Assembly (NCBI GenBank): GCA_947501845.1
Contig: CANMXP010000020.1
Span: 29,037 to 93,036 of the forward strand
Reading direction: 5' to 3'
Source: an uncultured Flavobacteriaceae bacterium
GTDB taxonomy: Bacteria; Bacteroidota; Bacteroidia; Flavobacteriales; Flavobacteriaceae
DNA: 64,000 bases
Positions 34,363 to 44,820 of this stretch are shown piece after piece. The notes beneath the pieces are model-generated. The model worked only from the letters and a program-made list of their open reading frames with translations, had not been told where the DNA came from and did not search any database. Numbering within the stretch: the first letter of the stretch is position 1; every line of letters begins with the position of its first letter. The position numbers were made by a program, and so were the translations under genes.

Positions 34363-36516
34363 ATGATTGATATTTTAAAGTTTATAACTTCCCAAACCCA
34401 GCTCCCAGAGCAATCTGTAAAAAACACCATTGCATTACTCAATGAGGATTGTACAGTTCCGTTTATTTCACGTTACCGAAAAGAGCGAACAGGTAATTTG
34501 GATGAGGTTCAAATTGGCGAGATCGTAAAATATAAAGAAGCGTTTGAAGCTTTAGAAAAACGAAAAAAAGCCATTTTAAAAGCTTTAGAAGAACAAGCTG
34601 TTTTAACACCAGAATTGAAGGAAAAAATAGTGTCTGCTCAAGATTTAACAACGCTTGAAGATATCTATTTGCCATACAAGAAAAGTAGAAAAACCAAGGC
34701 AGAAACAGCTCGTAAAAACGGATTAGAGCCTTTGGCAAAAATCATTATGAGCCAAAATGCCAACGATCTTGAATCGGTTGCTTTTAAGTACATAAAAGGT
34801 GATGTTGAATCGGTTGAAGCTGCTTTAGAAGGGGCAAGACATATTATTGCCGAATGGATAAACGAACGTAGCGATATTAGAAATAATATCCGCTATCAAT
34901 TAGAGCGCTTTGCAATGATCTCTACAAAAAAAGTTGTAAAAACAAAAGCTGACACTTCGACTGCGATTAGTGCAAGGGATGAAGCTGCCCAAAAATTCAG
35001 AGATTATTTCGATTGGTCTGAGAGTTTGAGTAGAATTCCATCACACAGGTTATTAGCTATTTTAAGAGCCGAAAAAGAAGGTTTTATTCGTGTTAAAATA
35101 GAAATTGATAATGATAGGGCTTTAGATAAAATAGAAAGCAGAATGATTCGTAGCAATAATGCATGTGCAGATCAAATAGAGTTGGCCATTAAGGATGCTT
35201 ACAAACGTTTGCTACTACCATCGTTAAGCAATGAAGCCTTGCAAATAGCTAAAGAGAAAGCAGACGAATCTGCCATTAATGTATTTGCAAAAAATTTAAA
35301 ACAATTATTACTGGGGTCACCTTTAGGAGAAAAGCGCATTTTGGCAATCGATCCAGGCTTTAGAACGGGCTGCAAAGTGGTGTGTTTAGATGCCCAAGGT
35401 CAATTAAAATATAATGAAACTATTTATCCACACCCACCTAAAAGTGATGCCGTAGGTGCGATGAAAAAAATAAGCTCACTGGCAGACGCCTATAAAATTG
35501 AGGCTATCGCTATTGGTAATGGAACCGCATCAAGAGAAACAGAAGCCTTGGTTAGAAAAATTCGTTTTAAAAATGATATTCAGGTTTTTGTAGTAAGTGA
35601 AGCAGGCGCAAGTATTTATTCGGCATCAAAGATAGCACGTGAAGAATTTCCAGATTACGATGTTACGGTAAGAGGTTCAGTGTCTATTGGTAGACGTTTA
35701 CAGGATCCGTTGGCAGAATTAGTTAAAATTGATGCGAAATCTATTGGTGTTGGGCAATATCAGCATGATGTAGATCAAACAAAACTTCAAAAATCTTTGG
35801 ATACTGTAGTTGAACACTGCGTGAATTCGGTAGGGGTTAATATCAATACGGCAAGTAAAAGTTTATTGAGTTATGTGTCTGGCATTGGTCCGAAACTAGC
35901 AGAGAATATCTTTAATTTTCGTAATGAAAATGGTGTATTTACCTCAAGAAATGACATTAAAAAAGTACCACGCTTAGGCGGAAAAGCCTTTGAGCAAGGT
36001 GCCGCTTTTTTAAGAATTAAAGATGCTAAAAACCCGTTGGACGATTCTGCTGTGCATCCCGAAAGCTATGCTGTGATTACCAAAATGGCTAAAGATTTGG
36101 GTAAGAGCGTTCAGGATCTCATTGGCAATACAACGCTTCTTAAAAATATAGATTTAAAAACATATTGTACAGATTCTATAGGATTACCAACACTTCAAGA
36201 TATTATTAAAGAACTTGAAAAACCAGGGTTAGATATTAGAGAGCAGGCAAAAGTATTTACCTTTAATCAGAATATAAAGACTATTTCAGATTTAAAAGAG
36301 GGACAACTACTCTCAGGTATTGTTAATAATATTACCAATTTTGGATGTTTTGTAGATGTAGGTATAAAAGAAAGTGGATTGATTCATGTCTCAAATCTGT
36401 CAGATTCCTTTGTGAAAGATGTTAATGAACATGTAAGTTTGCACCAACAAATTATAGTAAAAGTGTTGGAAATTGATATTTCTAGAAAGCGTATTCAGTT
36501 AAAATTGCATAAATAG
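34363..36516 (+). CDS. tex: Tex-family transcription accessory protein
   Basis: 717 residues in the usual order: N-terminal helical domain with PFISRYRKERTGNLDEVQ, YqgF/RNase H-like core (ILAIDPGFRTGCKVVCLD), helix-hairpin-helix pairs (SYVSGIGPKLAENIFNFR) and a C-terminal S1 RNA-binding domain (GCFVDVGIKESGLIHVSNL). It acts in transcription and RNA handling. Near residue 200, ADTSTAISARD sits just before the conserved FRDYFDWSE and looks like a short insertion. Its DNA contains tcgactgcg, the core of the dispersed palindrome upstream of metG. Confidence 0.95.
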   Translation: MIDILKFITSQTQLPEQSVKNTIALLNEDCTVPFISRYRKERTGNLDEVQIGEIVKYKEAFEALEKRKKAILKALEEQAVLTPELKEKIVSAQDLTTLEDIYLPYKKSRKTKAETARKNGLEPLAKIIMSQNANDLESVAFKYIKGDVESVEAALEGARHIIAEWINERSDIRNNIRYQLERFAMISTKKVVKTKADTSTAISARDEAAQKFRDYFDWSESLSRIPSHRLLAILRAEKEGFIRVKIEIDNDRALDKIESRMIRSNNACADQIELAIKDAYKRLLLPSLSNEALQIAKEKADESAINVFAKNLKQLLLGSPLGEKRILAIDPGFRTGCKVVCLDAQGQLKYNETIYPHPPKSDAVGAMKKISSLADAYKIEAIAIGNGTASRETEALVRKIRFKNDIQVFVVSEAGASIYSASKIAREEFPDYDVTVRGSVSIGRRLQDPLAELVKIDAKSIGVGQYQHDVDQTKLQKSLDTVVEHCVNSVGVNINTASKSLLSYVSGIGPKLAENIFNFRNENGVFTSRNDIKKVPRLGGKAFEQGAAFLRIKDAKNPLDDSAVHPESYAVITKMAKDLGKSVQDLIGNTTLLKNIDLKTYCTDSIGLPTLQDIIKELEKPGLDIREQAKVFTFNQNIKTISDLKEGQLLSGIVNNITNFGCFVDVGIKESGLIHVSNLSDSFVKDVNEHVSLHQQIIVKVLEIDISRKRIQLKLHK

Positions 36517-36654
36517 TAATTGTAGATTAGTTCATAATGATTAGTCTTTAAGTTAGGATAAAAAAATGACTTTTTCATTAAAAAAACAATCGGTTTTCAT
36601 TTAAAAATAGCGTTTTAGTCGATTTGATTTTTATTAAAAATCAGGAGTTTTCAT

Positions 36655-37302
36655 TTGGAATTATTAAGTTTGTCTCATAGAAACCTAATAAAATTTCATT
36701 GTTTTTTGAAAAATTCTGACAAAAATATATTAGACAAAGAGCTAGTTAAATCTCTTAAAAAAGGAGACATTACTGCTTTTAAGGATATTTTTGCTTTTTA
36801 CGAAAGGAGATTGTACTATTTCGTATTCTCCTTTACTAAATCAGAATATATTTCAGAAGAAATAATCCAAGAGATATTTATTAAAATATGGGAGAACAGA
36901 AAACAGATAAGTCTAAAAAAGTCTTTCCATTCCTATATTTTTGTATTGGCTAAAAATAGAACGTTTAATTATTTAAGAGATGCCTCTAAGAGAGAATCTA
37001 TTAAGAGGGAGCTTTGGAACAACCTTTCTAGACAGTACGAACAGATTGAGAGCGATTTGTTTTACTCAGAATATGAAGATATTGTTGATGATATAGTAAA
37101 ATCATTTCCGCAAACAGAACGCTCTGTTTATAGACTTTCTGTTGAGGAGGGTAAAAATAATTCTGAGATAGCATCTTTACTCGGGCTAAGAGAAAAAACT
37201 GTTAGGAATCATTTATGGAAAACAAAACATGCTATTAAAGTGCAGTTACAGCCATACATAAACCATACTTTAAAACTGTTTTTACTCTATTTTTCTATCT
37301 AA
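36655..37302 (+). CDS. ECF RNA polymerase sigma factor (Bacteroidetes FecI-like)
   Basis: 215 residues. There is no Met in the rest of the protein, and AGGAG at 36642-36646 is correctly spaced before the TTG at 36655, so TTG is the start. Region 2 is seen in ISEEIIQEIFIKIWENRKQI, and region 4 in NNSEIASLLGLREKTVRNHL followed by WKTKHAI. A non-conserved N-terminal extension precedes residue 27. It directs transcription of the downstream FecR/SusCD locus when released by its anti-sigma partner. Confidence 0.9.
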   Translation: MELLSLSHRNLIKFHCFLKNSDKNILDKELVKSLKKGDITAFKDIFAFYERRLYYFVFSFTKSEYISEEIIQEIFIKIWENRKQISLKKSFHSYIFVLAKNRTFNYLRDASKRESIKRELWNNLSRQYEQIESDLFYSEYEDIVDDIVKSFPQTERSVYRLSVEEGKNNSEIASLLGLREKTVRNHLWKTKHAIKVQLQPYINHTLKLFLLYFSI

Positions 37303-37395
37303 TATTATTAGAAGACAATTTTATATTTTCAACTTTTTTTGATTTTTTGAAGGACATTTAAGAGATACAGGTGTACTATCATTATACACAATTAA

Positions 37396-38589
37396 ATGGC
37401 CATGAGTAAAGATCAATATATAAATGAATTGCTACAAAAATTTATTGGCAATACGATTAGTAAGCCAGAATTTGAAGAGCTTTTTAGATATATAGGCACA
37501 CTAGATTTAGAAGATGATATTAAGGCGCTGATGAAACAGCGATGGGAGGATCTTAATGCGCAAAACCTTAATGACTTTACACAATTACCTCAAAATGACG
37601 AATTATTAGGTGCAATTTTAGAAAAAATAGGAGAAGAAAAACCTGTGCGGAGTTTTATTGTTTGGTATCGGGTTGCTGCAGTGTTTTTTGTTGCTTTATT
37701 TTCGGGATATTTTTATTATACGAATTTCATAAAATTTGATAATACAGAGGCCGAATCCAATATTTCTACTAATACCTCCTCTTCTTCAGAAGTCATTACC
37801 TTAAGATTAGATAATGGAGATGTTAAAGTGGTTTCTGAAAAAGGGAATGATCATATTGTTAATACTAAAGGCTTAATTGTTGGCAAACAGGCAGGGAATG
37901 TGCTCGTGTATGAGAATAACATATCTGAAGAAAAATTAGCCTATAACACCCTAACAGTTCCTTATGGTAAACGCTTTCAGGTTATTTTGTCTGATGGTAC
38001 TAAAGTGCATCTTAATGCAGGAACCTCATTAAAATATCCTGTAAAGTTTTTAAAAGGACTAAGCCGTGAGGTGTTTTTAGACGGGGAAGCTTTTTTTGAT
38101 GTTGTTAAAGATGCTAAACACCCCTTTTTAGTTAATTCTGAAGATGTTAATATTAAAGTTTTAGGAACAAAATTTAATATAACGTCTTATCCAGAAGATG
38201 ACATTATAAATACTGTTTTGGTTGAAGGTTCTGTAGAAGTTTATGGAAAGCAAAATGATAATTCAAAACCCCCTGTAGTTCTAAAACCAGGGTATAAAGC
38301 AGCCTGGGGCAGGCAAAATAAAAATATAGCTATTAATAAAGTTAGCGTTGAACACTACACAGCTTGGATGAATGGAAAGTTGATATTGGACGAAGTTTCT
38401 TTTGAGAGCATTCAAAAAAAATTAGAACGTCAATATAACGTAACATTTATAAACAATAATAAAACACTTAAAGGAAGACGATTTACTGCCAGGTTTGATG
38501 TGGAAAATATTGATCAAGTCATGAAAAGTTTAAGTGTATCGGCTTCTTTCAGTTATACTTTAAAAAATAATCAAATAATTATTAACTAA
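37396..38589 (+). CDS. FecR-family anti-sigma factor
   Basis: 397 residues. A cytoplasmic N-terminal part (about 1-90) is followed by one transmembrane helix (VWYRVAAVFFVALFSGYFYY), the periplasmic FecR domain (LTVPYGKRFQVILSDGTKVHL, LNAGTSLKYP, VFLDGEAFFDVVK) and a DUF4974-like C-terminal domain. It holds the sigma factor encoded upstream and receives a signal from the STN domain of the SusC-like receptor. An alternative Met lies two codons in. This gene order is the standard trans-envelope signalling layout. Confidence 0.95.
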   Translation: MAMSKDQYINELLQKFIGNTISKPEFEELFRYIGTLDLEDDIKALMKQRWEDLNAQNLNDFTQLPQNDELLGAILEKIGEEKPVRSFIVWYRVAAVFFVALFSGYFYYTNFIKFDNTEAESNISTNTSSSSEVITLRLDNGDVKVVSEKGNDHIVNTKGLIVGKQAGNVLVYENNISEEKLAYNTLTVPYGKRFQVILSDGTKVHLNAGTSLKYPVKFLKGLSREVFLDGEAFFDVVKDAKHPFLVNSEDVNIKVLGTKFNITSYPEDDIINTVLVEGSVEVYGKQNDNSKPPVVLKPGYKAAWGRQNKNIAINKVSVEHYTAWMNGKLILDEVSFESIQKKLERQYNVTFINNNKTLKGRRFTARFDVENIDQVMKSLSVSASFSYTLKNNQIIIN

Positions 38590-38707
38590 TACCCAACTAA
38601 ATTTATGAGTTCATTATTACTAAAACCTCCCCTTAATTAGAAATAGCCTAATTAAAAATATCACGTATTTAGGAGTTTATTCTTGAAAAATAGATAGGCT
38701 TACAAAA

Positions 38708-38737
38708 AATCGGAAAATGTTGGTCCATTTCCCGATT
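38708..38737 (+). terminator. hairpin between FecR and SusC genes (terminator or attenuator)
   Basis: AATCGGAAAATG pairs with CATTTCCCGATT (12-bp arms, one mismatch) around a 6-nt loop, followed by an A-rich rather than T-rich stretch. It may reduce read-through from fecR into the receptor gene or protect the downstream mRNA end. Confidence 0.45.
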
Positions 38738-38788
38738 AAAAAGTGATTTAAAATTGAGTAACTATTAATTTAAAATCTTACCAAAAGT

Positions 38789-41700
38789 ATGAAAAAAATC
38801 ATAATTGGGGGGGCTTTGCTGCTCAATCCCCTGAAAATAAGTTTAAAAATGAAACTTACGTATTTTTTCCTCTTTATATCATTACTCCAGTCTTACGCTA
38901 ACACATATTCTCAAAATACAAAGGTGACGTTAGATATGAAAGAGGCTACAATTAGGTCTGTTTTCAATGAAATTGAAAATAAAACAGACTATAAGTTTCT
39001 CTATGAAAAAGGAATTTTTCAAACAGACAAAATTGTAAGCATATCTGTTAAAAAAGAAAAACTTTCATCTATTCTAAATAAATTATTAAGCACATTTAAT
39101 GTATCTATTCAATATTTAGAAAAACAAATCATTATTAAAAAAGGGTCTATTAACAATGATACAGCCGCAATACAACAAAAGATAAGTGGTTTAGTGATTG
39201 ATGAAGAAGGACTCCCGTTGCCAGGAGCAACAGTCTTGATTGAAGGCACTACAAATGGTGTGTCTACAGATTTTGATGGAAAGTATACTATAAATGCTAG
39301 TTCAAATGATGTACTAGTATTTTCTTTTGTTGGCTTTATAACACAAAAAGTAAATGTGGGCACATTATTAACTATAGATGTCACATTAAAGTCGGAAAAT
39401 ATTTTAGAAGAAGTCGTGGTTGTTGCCTATGGCACATCGAGTAGAGAGGCTATAACAGGATCTGTTTCTAAAATAAAAACAGAAGATATAGAAAAAAGGA
39501 CAGTGAGTAATATTAGCTCTGTTGTTGAAGGTTCTACACCAGGAGTTATTGTTAATGCACCCTCTGGTCAACCTGGATCTGGACAAAATGTTAGAATTAG
39601 AGGCTTTGGCTCTTTCGGGTCTTCTAATGCCCCTCTTTATGTTGTAGATGGAATTCCAATTAACGGTTCCTTAAATACTATAAATCCATCAGATATTGAA
39701 AGTGTTAGTATTTTAAAAGATGCAGGTTCTACAGCACTATACGGTAATAAAGCTGCTAATGGAGTGATATTGGTTACAACCAAAAGAGGCAAAAATAAAA
39801 ACGGTGAATTCAATGTGAATTTTTCTACTTCTATAGTTTCAAGAGGAACTAGGGAGTATGATAGATTAGGTCCTGCCGATTTGTATGAAGCTTACTGGGA
39901 AGCTAGGCGTAATGCTGTAGCAGTTCCTGGTGTTGATAGTGAAGCAGATGTGACTGCAGCTAGTATAGCAGCATCCGCAGGAACCTTCAATGATTTGATG
40001 CACAATCCTTTTAATGTTCCCAACGATCAAATTGTGGGTGTAGATGGTAGAATAAACCCTAATGCCAGATTACAGTACCCTGAAGATTTAGATTGGGAAA
40101 AAGCGATATCAAGAGCAGGGGTTAGAAAAAATGCAGATATAAGTTTTAATAGTAGATCAGAAAAGGGAGGTTATTTTGCATCATTAAGTTACCTTGATGA
40201 AGAAGGCTATATTGTAAATACAGGGTTTAATAGAATAACAGCACGAGTTAATGGCGATTTTCAAGCCACGTCTTGGTTAAAGGCGGGAGTTAATATAGCT
40301 GGTACAAAATCTAAAGGCAATCAAGCACAAACAGCCTCAACACAAAACACGAGTACCGTTAACCCATTTAGATTTGTTCGTACAGTAGGGTCGATATATC
40401 CTGTGCATGCTCATAACCAAATAACAGGAGCCTATATTTTAGATGGAAATGGTAATAGGACAGAATCTTTAGTAAGGGGGCCTGGTGCAAGTAATGGAAG
40501 ACATATTATTTATGAAATTCAAAATGATATTGATTTAGATGAAAGAAATAGATTAGACACTAAAGCATTTATTGAATTGCAACTTGCTAAGGGTTTAAAA
40601 TTTAGAAATAATATGTCTTATGAGATTCAAAATTTCTACAATACCAGGTATAGAAATGGCTTTATAGGAGATGGAGCGCCTAATGCAGATGCATCTAGAG
40701 ACTATATAAAAATCGAGACAGAAGCGCATAACCAATTATTAAGTTATGAAATAGATATAAATTCGATTCATAATTTTGATGTGCTGGTTGGTCATGAAAG
40801 TCAGGATTGGACAAGAACTGTTTTAGAAGGGGGTGCCGAAGGAGAAATATTTCAAGGAAATATTGAGTTAGACAATTTTGCTGTGCCAGGAGTTCCTGGT
40901 TCTCGTGTTGATGAGGTAAACGAAGAAAGTTATTTTGGTAGGTTTAATTATAACTTTAATACTAAGTACTTTTTAAGCGGGTCTATTCGTACCGACGGAA
41001 ATTCCAGATTTTCACGAGAAAATAGATGGGGAACATTTTGGTCTGTAGGCGGATCTTGGAGTATTCATAAGGAAAGCTTTTTAGATGATGTATCTTGGAT
41101 TAATAATTTAAAGTTAAGATCTTCTTATGGTCAGTTAGGGAATGCCAATTTAGGAATTACTAACAGATATGCATATCAGGCTCTTTTAGCTTTAGGGAAC
41201 AATAATCAATTAGAGCCAGGCGTTGTTGTAAACTCATTAGGTAATGAAGATTTGGTATGGGAAAAATCTATCCATACAGATATTGCTTTAGAATTTCGAC
41301 TTTTTAATCGTTTAAGTGGTACGCTTGAATATTTTAACAAAGTATCTGAAGATTTAATTTTTGAGGTTCCTTTACCATTATCTGCAGGGGGGCTTGATTT
41401 TGCAAACGAACATGCGCAATTACAAAACGTTGGCGAATTATTTAATAGAGGTTTTGAGGTGTCTCTATCTTACGATATTTTAGCACAAGATGATCTGGAC
41501 TGGACCTTGACCGTGAATGCATCAACCATTAAAAATGAAATAAAAAAGTTGCCTGTAGGTCAAGAAACTATTTTAAATGGAACCAAACAGTTACAAGTTG
41601 GTAAAAGCTTATTCGATTATTTTATTAGAGATTGGTATGGCGTAGATCCTGCCGATGGGTCGGGACTTTTTGTTGCAGAAGATCCAGACGCTTCTAATGT

Positions 41701-42256
41701 TAGAACAATTGATGGCGTAGCTGTTACGCCTTTTTCTAATAATGCCAAGACAGATTATCTAGGCTCTGTATTACCAGATGTTTATGGATCTATCAATTCT
41801 AATTTTCGCTATAAAAATTTCAATTTAGGGTTCTTGCTTACCTATCAAATTGGAGGCGATAATTTAGATAACGGTTATAGAGATTTAATACATTCTGGCT
41901 CATACGGTGCTTCTTTGCATAAAGATATAAACAATCGTTGGAGACAGCCAGGTGATATTACGGACCAACCCAGAGTTGATGCAACATTATCGACGCAATG
42001 GGATGACGTATCAGATAGATTTCTGGTAGATGCTTCTTTCTTAAGTTTAAGACAGGTAAATGCTTCTTATGATTTGCCAGATGTCTTTTTAAAGAAAATA
42101 AAAGCTAAGTCTGCAAAAGTATTTATAAATGGAGAAAACCTCTTTAATATTAATGCTCGAAGGGGGTTTAATCAACAACAACAATTTAGCGGAAATACAT
42201 CCAACGTTTTTGTACCTAGTAAGCTTATTACTTTCGGATTAAACCTAACATTTTAA
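38789..42256 (+). CDS. SusC/RagA TonB-linked outer-membrane receptor with STN domain
   Basis: 1155 residues. A second Met at residue 21 begins the better signal peptide (KLTYFFLFISLLQSYA), so true translation may start at 38849. An STN signalling domain (about 45-112), a carboxypeptidase-like beta-sandwich (GLPLPGATVLIEGTTNGVST), a TonB plug (RIRGFGSFGSSNAPLYVVDG, then SILKDAGSTALYGNKAANG) and a 22-strand-type barrel ending in aromatic LNLTF follow. It imports a large ligand with the SusD partner and signals to FecR. A run of seven G at 38807-38813 lies in the leader. Confidence 0.96.
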   Translation: MKKIIIGGALLLNPLKISLKMKLTYFFLFISLLQSYANTYSQNTKVTLDMKEATIRSVFNEIENKTDYKFLYEKGIFQTDKIVSISVKKEKLSSILNKLLSTFNVSIQYLEKQIIIKKGSINNDTAAIQQKISGLVIDEEGLPLPGATVLIEGTTNGVSTDFDGKYTINASSNDVLVFSFVGFITQKVNVGTLLTIDVTLKSENILEEVVVVAYGTSSREAITGSVSKIKTEDIEKRTVSNISSVVEGSTPGVIVNAPSGQPGSGQNVRIRGFGSFGSSNAPLYVVDGIPINGSLNTINPSDIESVSILKDAGSTALYGNKAANGVILVTTKRGKNKNGEFNVNFSTSIVSRGTREYDRLGPADLYEAYWEARRNAVAVPGVDSEADVTAASIAASAGTFNDLMHNPFNVPNDQIVGVDGRINPNARLQYPEDLDWEKAISRAGVRKNADISFNSRSEKGGYFASLSYLDEEGYIVNTGFNRITARVNGDFQATSWLKAGVNIAGTKSKGNQAQTASTQNTSTVNPFRFVRTVGSIYPVHAHNQITGAYILDGNGNRTESLVRGPGASNGRHIIYEIQNDIDLDERNRLDTKAFIELQLAKGLKFRNNMSYEIQNFYNTRYRNGFIGDGAPNADASRDYIKIETEAHNQLLSYEIDINSIHNFDVLVGHESQDWTRTVLEGGAEGEIFQGNIELDNFAVPGVPGSRVDEVNEESYFGRFNYNFNTKYFLSGSIRTDGNSRFSRENRWGTFWSVGGSWSIHKESFLDDVSWINNLKLRSSYGQLGNANLGITNRYAYQALLALGNNNQLEPGVVVNSLGNEDLVWEKSIHTDIALEFRLFNRLSGTLEYFNKVSEDLIFEVPLPLSAGGLDFANEHAQLQNVGELFNRGFEVSLSYDILAQDDLDWTLTVNASTIKNEIKKLPVGQETILNGTKQLQVGKSLFDYFIRDWYGVDPADGSGLFVAEDPDASNVRTIDGVAVTPFSNNAKTDYLGSVLPDVYGSINSNFRYKNFNLGFLLTYQIGGDNLDNGYRDLIHSGSYGASLHKDINNRWRQPGDITDQPRVDATLSTQWDDVSDRFLVDASFLSLRQVNASYDLPDVFLKKIKAKSAKVFINGENLFNINARRGFNQQQQFSGNTSNVFVPSKLITFGLNLTF

Positions 42257-42267
42257 TACACAAAATC

Positions 42268-43767
42268 ATGAGAAAACATATATACATTACACTAGGATTA
42301 TTCATGATGGGTTTTTTATTTAATTCATGTGAAAAAGAATTTTTAGACACTTTCCCAACAGATCAAGTCTCTGCAGATTTAGCAGTACAAACAGCCGAAA
42401 ACGGTTTAATTGTTATTAACGGTATCCACAGATCAATGTATGATCGCTATGGTAATAACCGTAGAGGGGGCATTGGGGCTTTAATGCAACAAAATGATCT
42501 GCTTGGTGAAGATATGATAAACACAGGTAGTAATAATACCTGGACCTCGCATTATCAATGGACAGCAAGTACTAGCGATACAGATTTAAATGTTCGGTTT
42601 TCTTGGGCTTTTTATTATCATATTATTGGTAATGCCAATGTTGTTATTAATGGAATCGATCAAGCCACAGGAGCACCAGAAGCTAAAAATTACGTTAAAG
42701 GACAAGCTCTGGTGTACAGAGCATTTGCACATTATAAATTAGTTCAGCTTTTTGCCGATAGATATTCAGAAGGAGGAAATAATACACAATTAGGTGTGCC
42801 TTATAAAGTGAATAGTGAGTTGTTAGTGCCCCGAAATACTGTTGAAGAAGTATATAATATGATTAATGATGATTTAGATATCGCTATTGAAGCATTAGCT
42901 GGGATAGGTAGAAATAATAAATCACATATTAACCAATCTGTTGCTCTAGGCATGAAAGCACGTGTTAACCTTACTCAAGGTAATTGGGATGTTGCTATAC
43001 AAAATGCAGCTTTGGCTAGACAGGGTTTTGATTTAATGAGTCAAGAAACCTATGCTGCAGGTTTTAAAAGTGACTCTGAGGGAAATAGTGAGCCCATGTG
43101 GGCTAGTCAAATTATAGCTGGTGATCAGGCAAGAAGATTTACAGATTTTGGAGCTTACGTGTCTCGGAATTTTAATGGGAATGCTGTTAGAAGTAACCCT
43201 AAAGCAATCACTAAAGTATTATATGATCAAATTTCTGCAACCGATGTTCGTAAAACACTATGGGATCCTACAGGCGATCATCCAGAGGTTGACTTAACTG
43301 CAGGACATTCAAGGCACCCTTATACAAGTCAGAAATTTTTAGTTCTGGATAATGGCGATAGTCGAGTAGACATCCCTTTAATGAGAGCTGCCGAGATGTA
43401 TCTTATAGAAGCCGAAGCTAATGCTCGAAAAGGAAACGCAGATACCGAAGCAGCACAAGCCTTATTCGATTTAGTGAGTTCTAGAGACGATAATTATACT
43501 TTATCTACAAACACAGGGCAAGCACTAATAGATGAAATTATGTTTCATCGTAGAGTTGAGCTTTGGGCAGAAGGTTTTCGTTTTGACGATTTAAAGCGTT
43601 TAAACCAAGATTTAGTAAGAGAAGTAGGTGATGCCGATACGGGGACGCATCAAGCTTCGTTTATTGGAAATATTGATAATGTACCTGCTGGAGATAAAAG
43701 ATGGGTCTTTTTAATACCAAGAATAGAAATAGATGCAAATCCTGAGGTTATTCAAAATCCGATATAA
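42268..43767 (+). CDS. RagB/SusD nutrient-binding lipoprotein
   Basis: 499 residues with a lipoprotein signal peptide ending at the Cys of FLFNSCEKEFLDT. The family hallmarks are an early FLDTFPTDQVSADLAVQT, tetratricopeptide-like helices (KGQALVYRAFAHYKLVQLFA), and a late LMRAAEMYLIEAEANARKG with RVELWAEGFRFDDLKR. It caps the SusC barrel and captures ligand at the surface. It starts 11 nt after the SusC stop. There are no glycoside hydrolases nearby, so the ligand may not be a polysaccharide. Confidence 0.96.
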   Translation: MRKHIYITLGLFMMGFLFNSCEKEFLDTFPTDQVSADLAVQTAENGLIVINGIHRSMYDRYGNNRRGGIGALMQQNDLLGEDMINTGSNNTWTSHYQWTASTSDTDLNVRFSWAFYYHIIGNANVVINGIDQATGAPEAKNYVKGQALVYRAFAHYKLVQLFADRYSEGGNNTQLGVPYKVNSELLVPRNTVEEVYNMINDDLDIAIEALAGIGRNNKSHINQSVALGMKARVNLTQGNWDVAIQNAALARQGFDLMSQETYAAGFKSDSEGNSEPMWASQIIAGDQARRFTDFGAYVSRNFNGNAVRSNPKAITKVLYDQISATDVRKTLWDPTGDHPEVDLTAGHSRHPYTSQKFLVLDNGDSRVDIPLMRAAEMYLIEAEANARKGNADTEAAQALFDLVSSRDDNYTLSTNTGQALIDEIMFHRRVELWAEGFRFDDLKRLNQDLVREVGDADTGTHQASFIGNIDNVPAGDKRWVFLIPRIEIDANPEVIQNPI

Positions 43768-43793
43768 GTTATTTCTAATAAAAATATATAATA

Positions 43794-44786
43794 ATGAAAA
43801 ATAAAATAAAAAATAACATACAATTATTCATGGCTTTATGTCTGATAGTATGTGTCATGTTATCATCTTGTGATAGTGATAATGCTAAAACATTGTTGAT
43901 AATTGAAAACCTTAGTACTAATGAAGGATTTTTTAACGATGAAGTCGTTATTCAAGGCACAGGATTTAGTGCAATTCCTTCAGAGAATTTAGTGACTTTT
44001 GGAGGTGTTACTGCCGAAGTTCTTAGTGCTACTACAACTTCTATAACAGCAAAAGTACCATTTCCCGCACCAACGGGAAAGGTTACAGTAACAACAAATA
44101 ATGAAGAAGCACCAGGGCCAATTTTTACTATTGTCTTGCCGCCTCCTACGGTATTAGCGTATACAAGTTTTGAAGAAGTACCAACTTTTGTGGGGGATGT
44201 TACTTACCCAAAGTCAGGTACAACAGAACTAGAAAATATACAATTAAGTGACCCTTTAGCAGACGATCCCTATGTAGATTTTACTGCAACAGGAAACGAA
44301 TTAGGGTTTAATGCTTCATTTTTATCTAGTGATATAGGTGATGATGGTAGCGAACGTATGGGCGTTTTTAGTAATGAAAACCTGGAAACTGCTCCTGATG
44401 ATTTTCCTGCTCGTTTTCAAGATGGTACCCAAGGCTATATCACATCAGATTTAGACGGTACTTTAGAGCTTGTTTTTGATGAAATATCTTTAGATCCTAA
44501 TAATGTTGTTGCTGTTGCTATAGAAGCATCCATCTTTTTTGGAGAAACATCTTATGAAGATGGTGATGGCATAAACATTTACTACCGAGTTAACGGTTCT
44601 TTGGGAGCTCCCATAATATCATACGTTTTTGAAGATGTCATTCAAAACGAGTGGATAGCAGCTTCTGGTACCATACCTGTAAGTCAAGTTGCCAATGGTA
44701 ATATTGTAGTACAGATGAAAAACGGAGCCAATTCTGAGATGATTTTTCTAGACAATGTGGTAGTTAAAGGTGTAAACGTAAATTAA
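43794..44786 (+). CDS. IPT/TIG-domain surface lipoprotein of the SusCD locus
   Basis: 330 residues. A lipobox (VMLSSC) is followed by an IPT/TIG immunoglobulin-like domain (NEGFFNDEVVIQGTGFS, VTFGGVTAEVLSATTTSITA) and an extended beta-rich region with many acidic residues (DDPYVDFTATGNELGF, GDDGSERMGVFSNENL) that could bind calcium or ligand. It occupies the SusE/SusF position and probably binds the same substrate at the cell surface. It starts 26 nt after the SusD gene and is followed by a terminator, so it ends the operon. Confidence 0.82.
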   Translation: MKNKIKNNIQLFMALCLIVCVMLSSCDSDNAKTLLIIENLSTNEGFFNDEVVIQGTGFSAIPSENLVTFGGVTAEVLSATTTSITAKVPFPAPTGKVTVTTNNEEAPGPIFTIVLPPPTVLAYTSFEEVPTFVGDVTYPKSGTTELENIQLSDPLADDPYVDFTATGNELGFNASFLSSDIGDDGSERMGVFSNENLETAPDDFPARFQDGTQGYITSDLDGTLELVFDEISLDPNNVVAVAIEASIFFGETSYEDGDGINIYYRVNGSLGAPIISYVFEDVIQNEWIAASGTIPVSQVANGNIVVQMKNGANSEMIFLDNVVVKGVNVN

Positions 44787-44820
44787 TACTTTATAATTGA
44801 TTGAGTGAGTTGAGAGAGAG

